Shown: positions 16,153 through 26,084, numbered from the stretch's first letter. The stretch: 64,000 nt of DNA from Affinundibacterium fentianense (GCF_018139545.1 NZ_JAGSPJ010000002.1:186001-250000); one strand, 5' to 3'. Program-made: numbers and translations. Notes: generated by a model not told the origin, from the letters alone.

Positions 16153-18978
16153 TCAGAATTTATATTCGCCCCACAATTTCAAGGCCGTGCCGCGTAACGG
16201 CAAGGGGCCGCCAGCGCGATTCTCTACTTGTGTCTGACGATTCATCAGATTAAACAGATTGAAACCAAGGCGCAGGTCTTTGAATCCTGAATAGGAACCA
16301 TACAAGTCCACAGTGAAATCAACGCCGAGCTGACATCCTTGCGCACTGACCTTGCGGTTCGCACACGCTTCGATACTATTTACTGTGTCGTTTGCACCCC
16401 ACGCAAGTTTGCGTGCACTTTGAAAATAACCACGTGCCCCCAAACTCCACACATCTTTTGACCAGTTTGCGCTCACATTGCTAACAACCCGTGGATTGTA
16501 TCGATAGCCAACATAGTTTTCGCTGAATTTTTGGGTATCCGTCTCAAAGTAGCGGGTGTCAATCTGCACCGTTGATTCAAGATTGGTCGTCAATCGTCCA
16601 TAGCCTCCGAGATTCCAATGACTACGCACACTGAAATCTAATCCCGCTACTTTGGTTTGGGTAATATTAGAATATTGATCACGCACACCTTGCACTGGAC
16701 CCACCGTAAATCCCAGAGGAACACCAGCTAGCTGACTCGCGCGTTGACCAAATTCTAGATCTTGCGGTGAGAGTGCGCCACGCACCACCAAACCAGCTTG
16801 GCTGTCCTCGTGTGCCAACAGATAATCAGATCCTCGTACTGCAATTTCATTAAACCGTGCAACATTCCAGTAATCCAAAGTCACTGACGTGTCTTTGCTT
16901 GCTTGCAGCACGAATCCAAGACTGTAGATACGTGAACGCTCCGGCTCCAATTTTTCATTCGGTGTGACGGTTGATGGAAAACCAGTTTCACAACCAGAGT
17001 AATACGCTGTCAAAGCATTTGAACGATCCGTTGCATCACCAAGCATCAAGGCATCATAAATTTTGTTTGCCATCTCACAACGCTTCGGGTCATCCCCACC
17101 AGTGAACCAAGACGCGCCACCATTGCCCGTCTCTGGCAAGCTCGGTGCACGATATCCACGTGACATCGTGCCACGAAGTTTAAGATGGTCAGATACCATA
17201 TAGCTTGCATTTGCTTTTGGAATGATTTCCAAATTGGTGGGGCCAGATTTGTCTGCCCTAAGAGCAAAGTCTAATTCCAATTTTTTTGTAATTGGGGCAT
17301 TCAATTCTGCAAAAGCCGCACTCACATTGCGTGCACCATCGATCGATACCCCACTGTATTGGACAATTCTAGCCTGCAAGATATTATCCATGCTCTTATG
17401 CTTGAACGTCTCATGGCGTAGATCGGCACCAAACACCAAGGTCATTGGTCCACCTGCCAAGTTCATGACGTCGCGGCTCGCTTTAAAATCAAGCCAAGAT
17501 TCTGTCGATTGACCATCTGATCCCATCAAAGGAAACATTTTATCCAACACGGAACGCGGATTTTTCTGACCAAATTGATACTCACCCTTCACGATAGCAT
17601 CATAGTATCCATAGCGATCACGATATAACTGTTGTCGTTGATGCGCGCGCCCACCCATGTAGCCAACTGCAGCATCCCATTCCCAACCTGCTGTCGTACC
17701 GACCACGCCAGCGACAGCGCGATATTGCTGTGAGCCACCAATATTCTTAAACATATCGGGATAATCTGCGAAACGATAATTCAGTCCGATAGGAAATGAA
17801 TACGGATTGTTCGGATGCCCCACTGGCAAATAGGGATCGACAAAATACTGCAATTCTCCTTTTAAGGAGTCGTACCATGACAAACTTGAACCAGTGACGT
17901 TACTACGCGGAATCGCGGTGTTGTAGGTCGATTTAGTGTCGGCCAGTTGCAACTCTGCCCAAACAGCTAGATTCTCTGAAATCTTCAGGTTTCCCATGGA
18001 ATACAATGCGGCACGCTCGGCGCCGGGCATCGCATCACTATCCTTCCAATAGTTGTAGCGGCACAATCCATCAATCAGATTCGCGGCAGCACAACCTGGC
18101 ATCGCTACACTGATACGAGTACCTGCTAATTTAGGATCAGAATAATTACTAGGATATCGACCGGTGTAATTGCCAGGGAAAGCCCCCGTCGACAGAGAAT
18201 CAATTTTTCCGGTATCGCGCGATGGATTCAGTTTCAAATACCATTCAGGCAAACGACGATTCACAAAATCATCACTGTAATTTCCGCGCTTGTACAAATC
18301 TAAACTAGCGAATACGTTGTACCCATCTTGATTAATATCACCATAACCAGCCGAGATATTCGCAAAGCTTTGATTTCCCAACTCGCGGTTATTCACTGAT
18401 TGCTGTTTGCTAGCACTCACCTGTACGCCATTAAAATCTTTGCGGGTAATAATATTGATGACTCCAGCAATCGCGGAGGAGCCATAGATCGCCGAAGCAC
18501 CATCACGCAATATTTCGACACGTTCGACTGCGGATGCGGGAATCGCATCAACATTCACAAAAGTATTTTGTAATCCGTCAGCAAAACCAAAGCTGGGTAG
18601 GCGGCGACCATTAATCAAAATCAAAGTGGCGTTCACACCTAAATTGCGCAGAGATGCACCGGATGCACCACTTGCCCACGAATTAGCGCCAGTCAAATCG
18701 GTAATCGCAGAGCGATCATTTGAGGTCGATAACTCAAGAATTTCTTTGACGGTCACCGCACCACTTTGCTGAATCTCTGCTTTGGTAATGATTTGCAAGG
18801 GTGCGGCCGTCTCCGCATCAATACGTTTCACATTTGAGCCAGTCACGACGATACGTTGTGCTTGACTCTTTTCATCAACACTCACTTTGACTGCGTCCTG
18901 CCCCCAAACAACACCACTTGTGCCAAAAGACAGCGACAGCATTGCGGCGAGGGTCTTTAATTTAATTTGTTTTTGCAA
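16153..18978 (-). CDS. TonB-dependent receptor, large oligosaccharide-type subfamily
   Basis: 941-residue outer-membrane receptor. It has a signal peptide (about 1-26, SGVVWGQ), a TonB-box-like region (QRIVVTGSNVKR), a plug domain with NLGVNATLILINGRRLPSFG and VERVEILRDGASAIYGSSAIAG, and a barrel ending LKLWGEYKF. The extended plug with VNVDAIPASAVERVEI is shared with receptors for glycans and other large substrates in Proteobacteria, including the one at 61537-64000. The start codon is TTG: AAGGAG lies seven bases before it, and the next ATG (codon 13) would cut the signal peptide. No transport or enzyme genes lie beside it. A Fur-like site is 51 bases upstream, so an iron-related role is possible. 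Substrate unknown. Confidence 0.85.
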   Translation of the reverse strand: MQKQIKLKTLAAMLSLSFGTSGVVWGQDAVKVSVDEKSQAQRIVVTGSNVKRIDAETAAPLQIITKAEIQQSGAVTVKEILELSTSNDRSAITDLTGANSWASGASGASLRNLGVNATLILINGRRLPSFGFADGLQNTFVNVDAIPASAVERVEILRDGASAIYGSSAIAGVINIITRKDFNGVQVSASKQQSVNNRELGNQSFANISAGYGDINQDGYNVFASLDLYKRGNYSDDFVNRRLPEWYLKLNPSRDTGKIDSLSTGAFPGNYTGRYPSNYSDPKLAGTRISVAMPGCAAANLIDGLCRYNYWKDSDAMPGAERAALYSMGNLKISENLAVWAELQLADTKSTYNTAIPRSNVTGSSLSWYDSLKGELQYFVDPYLPVGHPNNPYSFPIGLNYRFADYPDMFKNIGGSQQYRAVAGVVGTTAGWEWDAAVGYMGGRAHQRQQLYRDRYGYYDAIVKGEYQFGQKNPRSVLDKMFPLMGSDGQSTESWLDFKASRDVMNLAGGPMTLVFGADLRHETFKHKSMDNILQARIVQYSGVSIDGARNVSAAFAELNAPITKKLELDFALRADKSGPTNLEIIPKANASYMVSDHLKLRGTMSRGYRAPSLPETGNGGASWFTGGDDPKRCEMANKIYDALMLGDATDRSNALTAYYSGCETGFPSTVTPNEKLEPERSRIYSLGFVLQASKDTSVTLDYWNVARFNEIAVRGSDYLLAHEDSQAGLVVRGALSPQDLEFGQRASQLAGVPLGFTVGPVQGVRDQYSNITQTKVAGLDFSVRSHWNLGGYGRLTTNLESTVQIDTRYFETDTQKFSENYVGYRYNPRVVSNVSANWSKDVWSLGARGYFQSARKLAWGANDTVNSIEACANRKVSAQGCQLGVDFTVDLYGSYSGFKDLRLGFNLFNLMNRQTQVENRAGGPLPLRGTALKLWGEYKF

Positions 18979-19460
18979 AATAACTCCTTGTTGTTTCTAC
19001 TTTAAGTGAAGACTTATATGACAATTTAGATAATGAATATCGTTTTACAATGCCACGTTTATTTTTTATGAATTAACAATACTTTTTGCATGAAAGTTAT
19101 TTTTTAAATTTAAATATAGACAAGCTATTTCATTATGAAAAATGTATAACTTGTCGCTTTCGTGCAAGCGAATTTAAATATATTTTTAAAATATTTAAAA
19201 TATGTTTACCTCAAATACAACGAAATAGTCTTTAAATTTATCTCATCTTCAACTAAGAAGACGCTAATCAACAATTAATGCTAATAGATTAATTCTTATT
19301 TTCGGTGTATTTTTTAACAATGAATTTTTTTGAAGAAACTCAAGGGCAGTGTTAACATATCTTTCCCATGGCAATCGAAAACCAAAGACCTAGTCCGTAA
19401 CCGTCATCCTCAAACCGTTCGCGGCTAAGTCTCACTTAACCACTTATCGAAAGAATCACC
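18979..19460. other. AT-rich divergent intergenic region
   Basis: 482 bases, strikingly AT-rich between about 19040 and 19330, between the TonB receptor (minus) and the AHSA1 gene (plus). A pair of inverted ACAAG...CTTGT words surrounds an A/T core near 19119-19155. It probably holds both promoters. No coding frame is supported. Confidence 0.45.
19029..19047 (-). promoter_or_regulatory. Possible Fur box upstream of TonB receptor
   Basis: GATAATGAATATCGTTTTA matches about 14 of 19 positions of the classical Fur box, including a perfect GATAATGA half. It lies 51 bases before the TTG start of the TonB receptor. This is a match by eye in AT-rich DNA, so chance is possible. Confidence 0.35.
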
Positions 19461-19868
19461 ATGCGTATTCAGGTTTCAATCAAGGTCCCAGCATCCATTA
19501 AGACATGCTGGGATACATGGATCAATCCGACAGATGTCATGCAATGGAATACGGCAAGCGCAGATTGGCACACGACGCGTTGCGAAAACAATCTCGAAGT
19601 GGGTGGAGAATTGAAGAGCAGAATGGAAGCGAAAGATGGCAGTATGGGATTTGACTTTGTCGGTCGCTATACCCACATTTCACAATATGCCTTGATTGAA
19701 ATGGAATTGGATGACGGCCGAAAAGTTTTGGTTCGCTTTCTAGAGGAAAACGGAGGCACAAAAATCGAAGAAGAATTTGATCCTGACGACACCTATCCTA
19801 TTGAGATGCAACGTGCGGGTTGGCAAGCAATCTTAGATAATTTCGCCAAGCATGTCCTAAGCAAGTAG
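19461..19868 (+). CDS. AHSA1/SRPBCC domain protein
   Basis: 135-residue protein of the START-like AHSA1 (activator of Hsp90 ATPase homologue) family. Typical stretches are VPASIKTCWDTWINPTDVMQWN at the start, GGELKSRMEAKDG in the middle, FVGRYTHISQYALIEMELDDGR, and the C-terminal helix MQRAGWQAILDNFAKHV. Members bind small hydrophobic ligands or act in stress responses; no specific ligand can be named. It is a single gene with no partner. Confidence 0.88.
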   Translation: MRIQVSIKVPASIKTCWDTWINPTDVMQWNTASADWHTTRCENNLEVGGELKSRMEAKDGSMGFDFVGRYTHISQYALIEMELDDGRKVLVRFLEENGGTKIEEEFDPDDTYPIEMQRAGWQAILDNFAKHVLSK

Positions 19869-20076
19869 TGATGCAGATCGGGAAACGAATTCCAATCATC
19901 TAGTTCGCCTCGATTTTGGAACAAACATGTTGAAAGAAGCTGATGATAGGAATTGCCGTTTGATCTATGCACTGTCGGCTTTCCATTCTCAGCAAAACTT
20001 GCACCATCATTTTCATCCGTCCCATTCTGAAGACATGCGGAACCACGTATTCAATAGGTATGCTTGAACTTCCCTA

Positions 20077-20661
20077 TCAATCCTTAATGGCTTCCACTGC
20101 AAAATGCAAAGTGACTTCATCGCTCACGAAAGGTGTATAGCGGCCGACCTCAAACTCACTGCGTAGAATTTTTGTCGAGCCATTTGCACCACAAGCTGAC
20201 TTCAAGTAAAGCGGCATAAAGCGACAACGAAAATGACTAAGTTCAAACAATACTTTTTTCGTTACCGACTTTATCGTCAACTCTCCCTCCATGCTGAACA
20301 CATTTTGATTCTCATCAAAATTTAAATTGGTCGACACGAATCGAATTTTTGGAAATCGATCAACATCAAAAAAAGAGGCGGAACGTAATGCCGTATCAAA
20401 CAAAGCGCTACCGGTATTGACAGATGCGACTTCAATTTCAATCTGAACTTTACCGGTCTTTTTATCCAAATCGAGTTCTATCCATCCCGAATTTTTATCG
20501 AATCGTCCTTGCTGTAAACTTAAACCCCAATGCGAATATTCAAACACGGTATACGTGTGACTAGGATCAATCACAAAACGATCCGCAGCATCAGAGTGTG
20601 CGGCCATCGAAGTGACAAAAGCGAACATGATTCGACGCATAGTCGCAAAAAAATTCTTCAC
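20077..20661 (-). CDS. YceI family periplasmic lipid-binding protein
   Basis: 194 residues with a signal peptide (through AAHSDA) and a YceI-like lipocalin fold: DRFVIDPSHTYTVFEYSHWG at the mature start, GRFDKNSGWIELDLDKKTG, then SASFFDVDRFPKIRFVSTNL and GELTIKSVTKKVLFEL. YceI proteins bind isoprenoid-type lipids in the periplasm. The start is taken as GTG at 20661, because GGGGAGGA ends eight bases before it; a longer TTG frame from 20685 would contain the ribosome site, and an ATG at 20640 is possible. It is monocistronic. Confidence 0.9.
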   Translation of the reverse strand: MKNFFATMRRIMFAFVTSMAAHSDAADRFVIDPSHTYTVFEYSHWGLSLQQGRFDKNSGWIELDLDKKTGKVQIEIEVASVNTGSALFDTALRSASFFDVDRFPKIRFVSTNLNFDENQNVFSMEGELTIKSVTKKVLFELSHFRCRFMPLYLKSACGANGSTKILRSEFEVGRYTPFVSDEVTLHFAVEAIKD

Positions 20662-20874
20662 TCGCAAGATCCTCCCCTGTGACAAAGCAAATTCACCCGA
20701 TTATCGTGAGTTTCTCACTATTCGATGCGACTTAGATTCGACCTCAAAACCATTCACCCGAATTGGGACTCGACGTTAGCACGCATTTGTTCAACATGCA
20801 GCAATCAATTCAAGATATAGTATTTGCAAATGATCAATAGACTATCACCTTGATTCATCGATAAGGATCTGCCC

Positions 20875-21288
20875 ATGCCTTTAATACCCTCAATGCCGTC
20901 TATTGCTCTAGTGTTGTTCGTCGAAGATGTCGCACGACTCTCCGTCTTCTACGCGACCATCGCCAAAATGTCCGTTCAAGATACTGGCCCAAACTATGCC
21001 ATTCTTGCGCTACCTGGTTTCGAACTTATACTCCATGCCTATGGACAGCTTGAAAACCAAGATCAACAAGACCTTATCAGTCCAGTTGTTGTTCGTGAAG
21101 ATTCTTATACCAAACTATGTTTGCCAGTTGCACAGATTGAAGAAGTACGCATACTTGCGGAACAACTTGGTGGCAGAATTAAATCAAAAGAACATGAATG
21201 GTCTAGCGAGAATTTTTGCGCGTGCGACGGAAATGATCCCGAAGGTAATGTCATACAGGTGCGAATGCCACTCATGGCATTTTCTTAA
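20875..21288 (+). CDS. VOC (glyoxalase/bleomycin-resistance-like) family protein
   Basis: 137-residue vicinal-oxygen-chelate fold protein. The start MPSIALVLFVEDVARLSVFY and the end CACDGNDPEGNVIQV are characteristic, with the paired beta-alpha-beta-beta-beta modules in between. The conserved DPEGN turn with a downstream Gln/Val is present; an obvious full set of metal-binding His/Glu ligands is not. Substrate unknown. AAGGAT lies upstream of the ATG at good distance. No operon partner. Confidence 0.85.
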   Translation: MPLIPSMPSIALVLFVEDVARLSVFYATIAKMSVQDTGPNYAILALPGFELILHAYGQLENQDQQDLISPVVVREDSYTKLCLPVAQIEEVRILAEQLGGRIKSKEHEWSSENFCACDGNDPEGNVIQVRMPLMAFS

Positions 21289-21469
21289 TATTTAGGGCTA
21301 CCAATTCCAAAATACTGCGACTACATCGATCTTCAATTATTTTCTATTTTAAGACCCAAACAGTATGCCTTTTGCGTGAACGCATCAATACGTTTCGGCA
21401 GCATGCTTGACTGTTATCTGCAAGCTGGCTCCAGTATAATCACGCATCCTGTCTTGAACTCTGTCCATC

Positions 21470-21940
21470 ATGCAACTGATCATCGCCGCCGTTGGCCACA
21501 AAATGCCCACTTGGATAGAAACTGGCTTCCAAGAATATGCTAAACGCATGCCACCCGAGGCGCGCATTCATCTAAAAGAAATCAAACCAATCGAGCGCTC
21601 GGGTAGTAAGACTGCCGAAACGGTCATGGCACTTGAGAAGGAAAAAATCGAGGCGGTCATTCCAAAAAATGCACGGATTATCGCGCTCGATGAGCGTGGC
21701 AAAGATTTAACCTCAGTTGGACTGGCAAAGCAGCTCACAGATTGGCAACAAGATGGGCGCGATGTAGTTTTCGTCATTGGTGGTGCTGATGGCTTGGACG
21801 CAGAATTTAAAGCAAAAGCGGATGGATTAATTCGAATTTCGAGCCTAACTTTGCCCCACGGCATGGTACGAGTACTATTAGCAGAACAACTATATCGTGC
21901 TTGGTCGATTACCCAAAATCACCCTTACCATCGGGTCTAG
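21470..21940 (+). CDS. rlmH: 23S rRNA pseudouridine-1915 N3-methyltransferase
   Basis: 156 residues, the standard RlmH length. This SPOUT-fold enzyme methylates pseudouridine 1915 in helix 69 of 23S rRNA using S-adenosylmethionine. Seen: [20 protein letters not shown], the SAM-binding knot with [14 protein letters not shown] and the C-terminal [20 protein letters not shown] followed by NHPYHRV. It precedes maf and rng, a common order in beta-proteobacteria, although here a 527-base gap with an rlmH-like remnant lies between. Confidence 0.97.
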   Translation: MQLIIAAVGHKMPTWIETGFQEYAKRMPPEARIHLKEIKPIERSGSKTAETVMALEKEKIEAVIPKNARIIALDERGKDLTSVGLAKQLTDWQQDGRDVVFVIGGADGLDAEFKAKADGLIRISSLTLPHGMVRVLLAEQLYRAWSITQNHPYHRV

Positions 21941-22467
21941 TAGAATTAGGCGAGATCAGCACGATCTATGCAAGTCTTGACGAGTTGAAAATGACCATTT
22001 ACTCGTCATAAATCACATTCCTTTTTCCGCCCGAACTATTCATCGACGAACAGAGACGGCGCAGTGGCCACAAGCATTTGTTAATTAGTTGACTGCATTT
22101 CCAGACTAAAAAAACAAAACCATCATCTCTTGGTCAGTAACGCATTTGTTACGAAAGATAGGCAAGTTTTGAGTAAATCCTGAGCGAGTTTTGAACATAG
22201 TCTTTATACACTCGCAGTACTCAATGAAATCGACAATGGGATTTGAACCGAGACTAGCTGCCGGAGTCTAGTCGATCAATTGTGGCAGTAGGTCGAACGG
22301 CTACAATGGTCGTATGCCCCTCTTCGTTTTCCTTTGCCACAGAGCATGGTGCGTGTATTATAAGGGGAACAACTCTATCGCTTGGTCTCCGTCTTCGATT
22401 TCCGTTGCCAATCGATATCAAAGACTTATTGTAGACAGCCGCCAAGCTCCGCATCAGGATTGAAGTT
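21941..22467. other. Long spacer between rlmH and maf
   Basis: 527 bases where related genomes usually have a short gap. Apart from the rlmH-like remnant at 22332-22387 no gene is supported. The frames across it are broken by stops. Confidence 0.6.
22332..22387 (+). pseudogene. Decayed copy of the rlmH 3' end
   Basis: Aligns with rlmH bases 21849-21906 at 46 of 58 columns (10 mismatches, one 2-base gap). In the rlmH-equivalent frame it reads LPQSMVRVL, a stop, then GEQLY, followed by the 2-base deletion. It looks like a relic of a partial duplication or of an exchanged rlmH copy. Similarity may run on weakly to about 22415 but is not clear upstream. Confidence 0.6.
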
Positions 22468-23088
22468 ATGCCGCAACACAAAAAAATTTATCTCGCGTCG
22501 AAAAGCCCTCGCCGACGTGAATTACTGCGCCAAGTCGGCATCGATTTCGAAGTCTTACTTCTACGAGATTCTCCTCCCCGTGGTCCAGACGTCACCGAAC
22601 TCGTTTTACCAGGTGAAGCACCAGAAATCTATGTCTCAAGAGTGACGCAAGAAAAAGCAATTGCGGCGTGGCAAGCAATACGTAGTCGACGTCTGCTTGC
22701 TCATCCTGTCCTAGCAGCGGATACCAGCGTGATCATCCAGCAAGAAGTTTTAGGCAAACCCGCAAATAGAAACGAAGCAATCAGCATGCTTCGCAAACTT
22801 TCGGGGAATACCCATCAAGTACTAACAAGTATCGCGGTCAAATATCATGACCACCTCCTGCAATGTACGCAAAAGTCCGAGGTGAGTTTTGCAAACCTAG
22901 ATGAGGCACAAATCAAAGCCTATTGCGATAGCACCGAGCCTTACGACAAGGCGGGTGGCTACGGCATCCAAGGTTTCGCAGCTCGCTTTATTACACATAT
23001 TAGCGGTAGTTATTCAGGCATTATGGGACTTCCTTTATTTGAAACGACCGACTTATTGGCACAATTGGAGCACTTAGAGCCGAACTAG
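22468..23088 (+). CDS. maf: Maf family nucleotide pyrophosphatase
   Basis: 206-residue Maf protein that hydrolyses dTTP/UTP or modified nucleoside triphosphates in the cytoplasm. The signature SKSPRRRELLRQVGIDFEV at the N-terminus, AADTSVIIQ with GKPANRNEAISMLRKLSG, and DKAGGYGIQGFAARFI with GSYSGIMGLP are all present. Substrate class (YhdE or YceF type) was not resolved. It lies 51 bases before rng, as in many proteobacteria, so the two may share a transcript. Confidence 0.95.
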   Translation: MPQHKKIYLASKSPRRRELLRQVGIDFEVLLLRDSPPRGPDVTELVLPGEAPEIYVSRVTQEKAIAAWQAIRSRRLLAHPVLAADTSVIIQQEVLGKPANRNEAISMLRKLSGNTHQVLTSIAVKYHDHLLQCTQKSEVSFANLDEAQIKAYCDSTEPYDKAGGYGIQGFAARFITHISGSYSGIMGLPLFETTDLLAQLEHLEPN

Positions 23089-23139
23089 TCGTTTTGCGGA
23101 ATTCAGCATTCATTTCTTAAATCTATTCAGAACTTAACC

Positions 23140-24615
23140 ATGAGCGAAAATCTTTTAATCAACGTCACGCCACAGGAAACTCGCGTGGCCCTGATTTTTC
23201 AGGGTGCGGTCCAAGAGTTACATATAGAACGGACATTATCACGCGGTCTAGTCGGCAATATTTACTTAGGCAAAGTGGTGCGCGTTTTACCCGGTATGCA
23301 ATCTGCTTTCATCGACATCGGTCTCGAACGGGCAGCGTTCTTGCATGTCGCCGATATTTGGGATGCACGTCCGCAAGGGCACGAAGGCAATCCAAATAGT
23401 GTTCCACTCACGCCAATCGAAAAACTCTTATTTGACGGTCAGGCAATCACCGTACAGGTCGTGAAGGATCCAATAGGCACAAAGGGCGCGCGTCTTTCCA
23501 CCCAAATCTCGATTGCAGGTCGGATGTTGGTATTCTTGCCGCAAGACTCTCACATCGGCATTTCACAAAGAATTGAAAACGAAGAAGAACGCGAAGCTCT
23601 ACGCACCAAAGTACAAGGCTTAATGTTAGAAGACGAAAAAGGTGGCTTTATTGTACGCACCATGGCTGAAGATGCGTCGGAAGAAGACTTGCGCACGGAT
23701 ATTGAATATTTACGCAGAACCTGGTCGACCATCAGCAAATTAGCGAAGACCAAACCACCCTGCAGTCTACTGCATCAAGATCTCAATTTAGCGCAACGGG
23801 TCTTACGTGATTTCGTCAATGAAGAGACCAGCAGTATACAGATAGATTCGCGTGAAAATTTCTTGATGCTTCAAGAATTTGGCCGCACCTACACACCCTC
23901 CGTCCTGCCCAAGCTACAGCACTACACGGGCGAGCGCCCTTTGTTTGATCTATACAGCGTAGAAGAAGAAATCGAACGCGCGCTTGGTCGTCGTGTCAAT
24001 CTCAAGTCAGGTGGCTACCTAATCATCGATCAAACCGAAGCCATGACTACCATCGATGTCAATACAGGTAGCTTTGTCGCGGGTCGCAATTTTGACGATA
24101 CCATCTTCAAAACCAATCTCGAAGCCGCACTCGCGATTGCGCGCCAACTACGCTTGCGCAATTTAGGCGGTATCATCATCCTCGACTTAATCGATATGGA
24201 AAGTCAGGAACATAAAGATGCCGTTCTCGCTGAACTCAACAAAGCCCTGTCGCGCGACCGTACCAAACTCTCGGTTTCGACATTCTCAGCACTAGGCTTA
24301 GTCGAAGTAACCCGCAAGCGTACGCGCGAATCACTATCACACGTTCTATGCGAGCCCTGCCCTGCCTGTAGCGGCAAAGGCCAAGTCAAAACTGCCCGCA
24401 CTATCTGTTACGAAATCCTGCGTGAACTTCTGCGCGAAGCCAAACAATTCAACCCAAGAGAATTCCGCATTATGGCGTCACAAGTAGTGGTTGATATGTT
24501 CTTAGAGGAAGAATCGCAGCATTTGGCGATGCTAGGCGATTTTATTGGCAAGCCGATTTCACTGCAGGTTGAGAATGTGTTTCATCAGGAGCAGTACGAT
24601 ATTATTTTGATGTGA
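23140..24615 (+). CDS. rng: Ribonuclease G
   Basis: 491 residues, the length of RNase G rather than the longer RNase E. It trims the 5' end of 16S rRNA and degrades mRNAs in the cytoplasm. Domains: S1-like RNA-binding at about 35-130 (GNIYLGKVVRVLPGMQSAFI), 5'-sensor and catalytic DNase I-like part with the magnesium-binding aspartates in TIDVNTGSFV and IIILDLIDM, and the zinc-link CEPCPACSGKG that joins subunits. The C-terminal small domain follows and there is no RNase E scaffold. Confidence 0.97.
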   Translation: MSENLLINVTPQETRVALIFQGAVQELHIERTLSRGLVGNIYLGKVVRVLPGMQSAFIDIGLERAAFLHVADIWDARPQGHEGNPNSVPLTPIEKLLFDGQAITVQVVKDPIGTKGARLSTQISIAGRMLVFLPQDSHIGISQRIENEEEREALRTKVQGLMLEDEKGGFIVRTMAEDASEEDLRTDIEYLRRTWSTISKLAKTKPPCSLLHQDLNLAQRVLRDFVNEETSSIQIDSRENFLMLQEFGRTYTPSVLPKLQHYTGERPLFDLYSVEEEIERALGRRVNLKSGGYLIIDQTEAMTTIDVNTGSFVAGRNFDDTIFKTNLEAALAIARQLRLRNLGGIIILDLIDMESQEHKDAVLAELNKALSRDRTKLSVSTFSALGLVEVTRKRTRESLSHVLCEPCPACSGKGQVKTARTICYEILRELLREAKQFNPREFRIMASQVVVDMFLEEESQHLAMLGDFIGKPISLQVENVFHQEQYDIILM

Positions 24616-25001
24616 GTGTTTCTCAAGGCTCACTGAGCCGATATGTTGATAGACAAAGATAAGAATCCGTCGAGTTGGCGAGTTTAACGTAACAACGCGA
24701 AAGTGCCTACGAAGTTCTCGGAGATCAAATCTCCGCAATGATTCCTGCTCCTGAATTGAGTGATTCCATCGAATGAGTACATCAAATGAAGCTCCGTAGG
24801 TGCAATGCGCAATAAAGCGCGAGCGTAGTCTTCATACTTTGTGGATACATCGCTTCGTCGCCCCAGCCGGTTGAATCAACCACAAACACTCGCCTTTTTC
24901 AAACACTAGGACATCTATCTCAAACTTTCCAACCATTGCAGATAGCTCGGTAAAACCGTACCCATCCTACACCTCTATCATCGATAAATCGGAGGACATG
25001 C
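24616..25001. other. Intergenic gap after rng
   Basis: 386 bases without a supported gene, terminator or clear repeat. A ribosome site CGGAGGA for the next gene lies at its end. Confidence 0.5.
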
Positions 25002-25985
25002 ATGCATCGTGATCACAGTTTTAATATGTTTGAACGTCGTCTCCTACAGGGTTCGTCAGTGAATTCCGCTGAACTAGAGACGATGCAGAATTGGTATCCG
25101 ATATCCATCAGAACAAATCCTTCTCGCGTGTCTTGGCGGGACATGGGCAGTACTCGCTTCACAGAATCCTTTTTTCAAGACACGCTTTCAAATCAAGAAC
25201 GAGATCTACGTCGTGTTACCGAAACAGATCTCGCAAGGCTTTCCCACATCTCGAACTTTCTTCAGCCTAGCCTATTTGTTTTTCATATTTCGCGTTGTGG
25301 ATCGACCTTGATGACACAGATGTTAAGTCGATTGGAAACTTGCATTGTCCTCTCTGAACCACCAGTCATTGATGCATTCTTCCGACATTTTTCAGAACCA
25401 ACTGAAAAAAATCTACAAATTTTCCGAGATCTGATTGCAGCCTTAGGTCAACGCCGATTTGCTAGCGAGCGCCATCTAGTGATTAAATTGGATAGTTGGC
25501 ACCTGCCTTATCTAGCATTCGTACAAAACGCCTTCCCCAAGGTGCCCTGTATCTTTCTCTATCGCGAACCGCAAGCAGTGCTGGCTTCGCACCAGAGAAG
25601 TCGCGGGCCACAGATGGTACCTGGATTAATTGATTTAACTGATCTTCTAATCGACGAGACTGATCTTGAGGCTCATGACCTTGATGGATATTGCCTAACT
25701 GTACTGAGCGCGCTCTATCAAAATGCGATTCAGCTACACGAAAAATTTGCCCTTCAACTCATCCATTATCGCCAACTTCCAGGAATTATTTGGGATAACC
25801 TTTTGGAACAAATCGGCATCGACATCAGCGAAGACGATCTAATAGAGATGAAACAACGCTCCCAGTTTCACTCAAAACATGGTCACCAAATCTTTGCCGA
25901 AGAGGTCATCAATAGAGTCGAGCACCCTCGTCTGTATAAGGCAAAGTCGCTTTACCAATGCCTCGATCAATACAACTCCGCGTAA
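25002..25985 (+). CDS. Sulfotransferase-like protein
   Basis: 327 residues. The central P-loop-like motif HISRCGSTLMTQML (95-108) corresponds to the 5'-phosphosulfate loop of sulfotransferases, and the later strand CIFLYREPQAVLASHQRS matches the region that binds the 3'-phosphate of PAPS. The family transfers sulfate from PAPS to small molecules or glycans; the acceptor is unknown and some bacterial members may be aspartyl-hydroxylase-associated. CGGAGGAC precedes the ATG. It stands alone between rng and the tRNA genes, a spot that shows signs of insertion (see 26022-26230). Confidence 0.75.
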   Translation: MHRDHSFNMFERRLLQGSSVNSAELETMQNWYPISIRTNPSRVSWRDMGSTRFTESFFQDTLSNQERDLRRVTETDLARLSHISNFLQPSLFVFHISRCGSTLMTQMLSRLETCIVLSEPPVIDAFFRHFSEPTEKNLQIFRDLIAALGQRRFASERHLVIKLDSWHLPYLAFVQNAFPKVPCIFLYREPQAVLASHQRSRGPQMVPGLIDLTDLLIDETDLEAHDLDGYCLTVLSALYQNAIQLHEKFALQLIHYRQLPGIIWDNLLEQIGIDISEDDLIEMKQRSQFHSKHGHQIFAEEVINRVEHPRLYKAKSLYQCLDQYNSA

Positions 25986-26021
25986 GATACCGCATTCGTA
26001 TTGTCTCGCACATCGTGCTGG

Positions 26022-26084
26022 AATAAAAAAAGCCGCTAAGTTCTTTAACTTAGCGGCTCTATCTGGCGTCCCCAGGGGGATTCG
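26022..26084. repeat. Direct repeat copy 1: truncated tRNA-Glu 3' end plus terminator
   Basis: 63 bases identical to 26168-26230. On the minus strand it holds the tRNA-Glu 3' part from the T-loop (CGAATCCCCC) through the encoded CCA and on through the terminator hairpin. The 5' part of the tRNA is missing. A possible att-like scar or a partial duplication. Confidence 0.9.
26031..26058 (-). terminator. Terminator hairpin, upstream-repeat copy
   Basis: A perfect 12-bp stem (AGCCGCTAAGTT and its complement) with a CTTT loop; on the minus strand a run of T follows. It is the duplicate of the tRNA-Glu terminator and may also serve the sulfotransferase gene. Confidence 0.85.
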
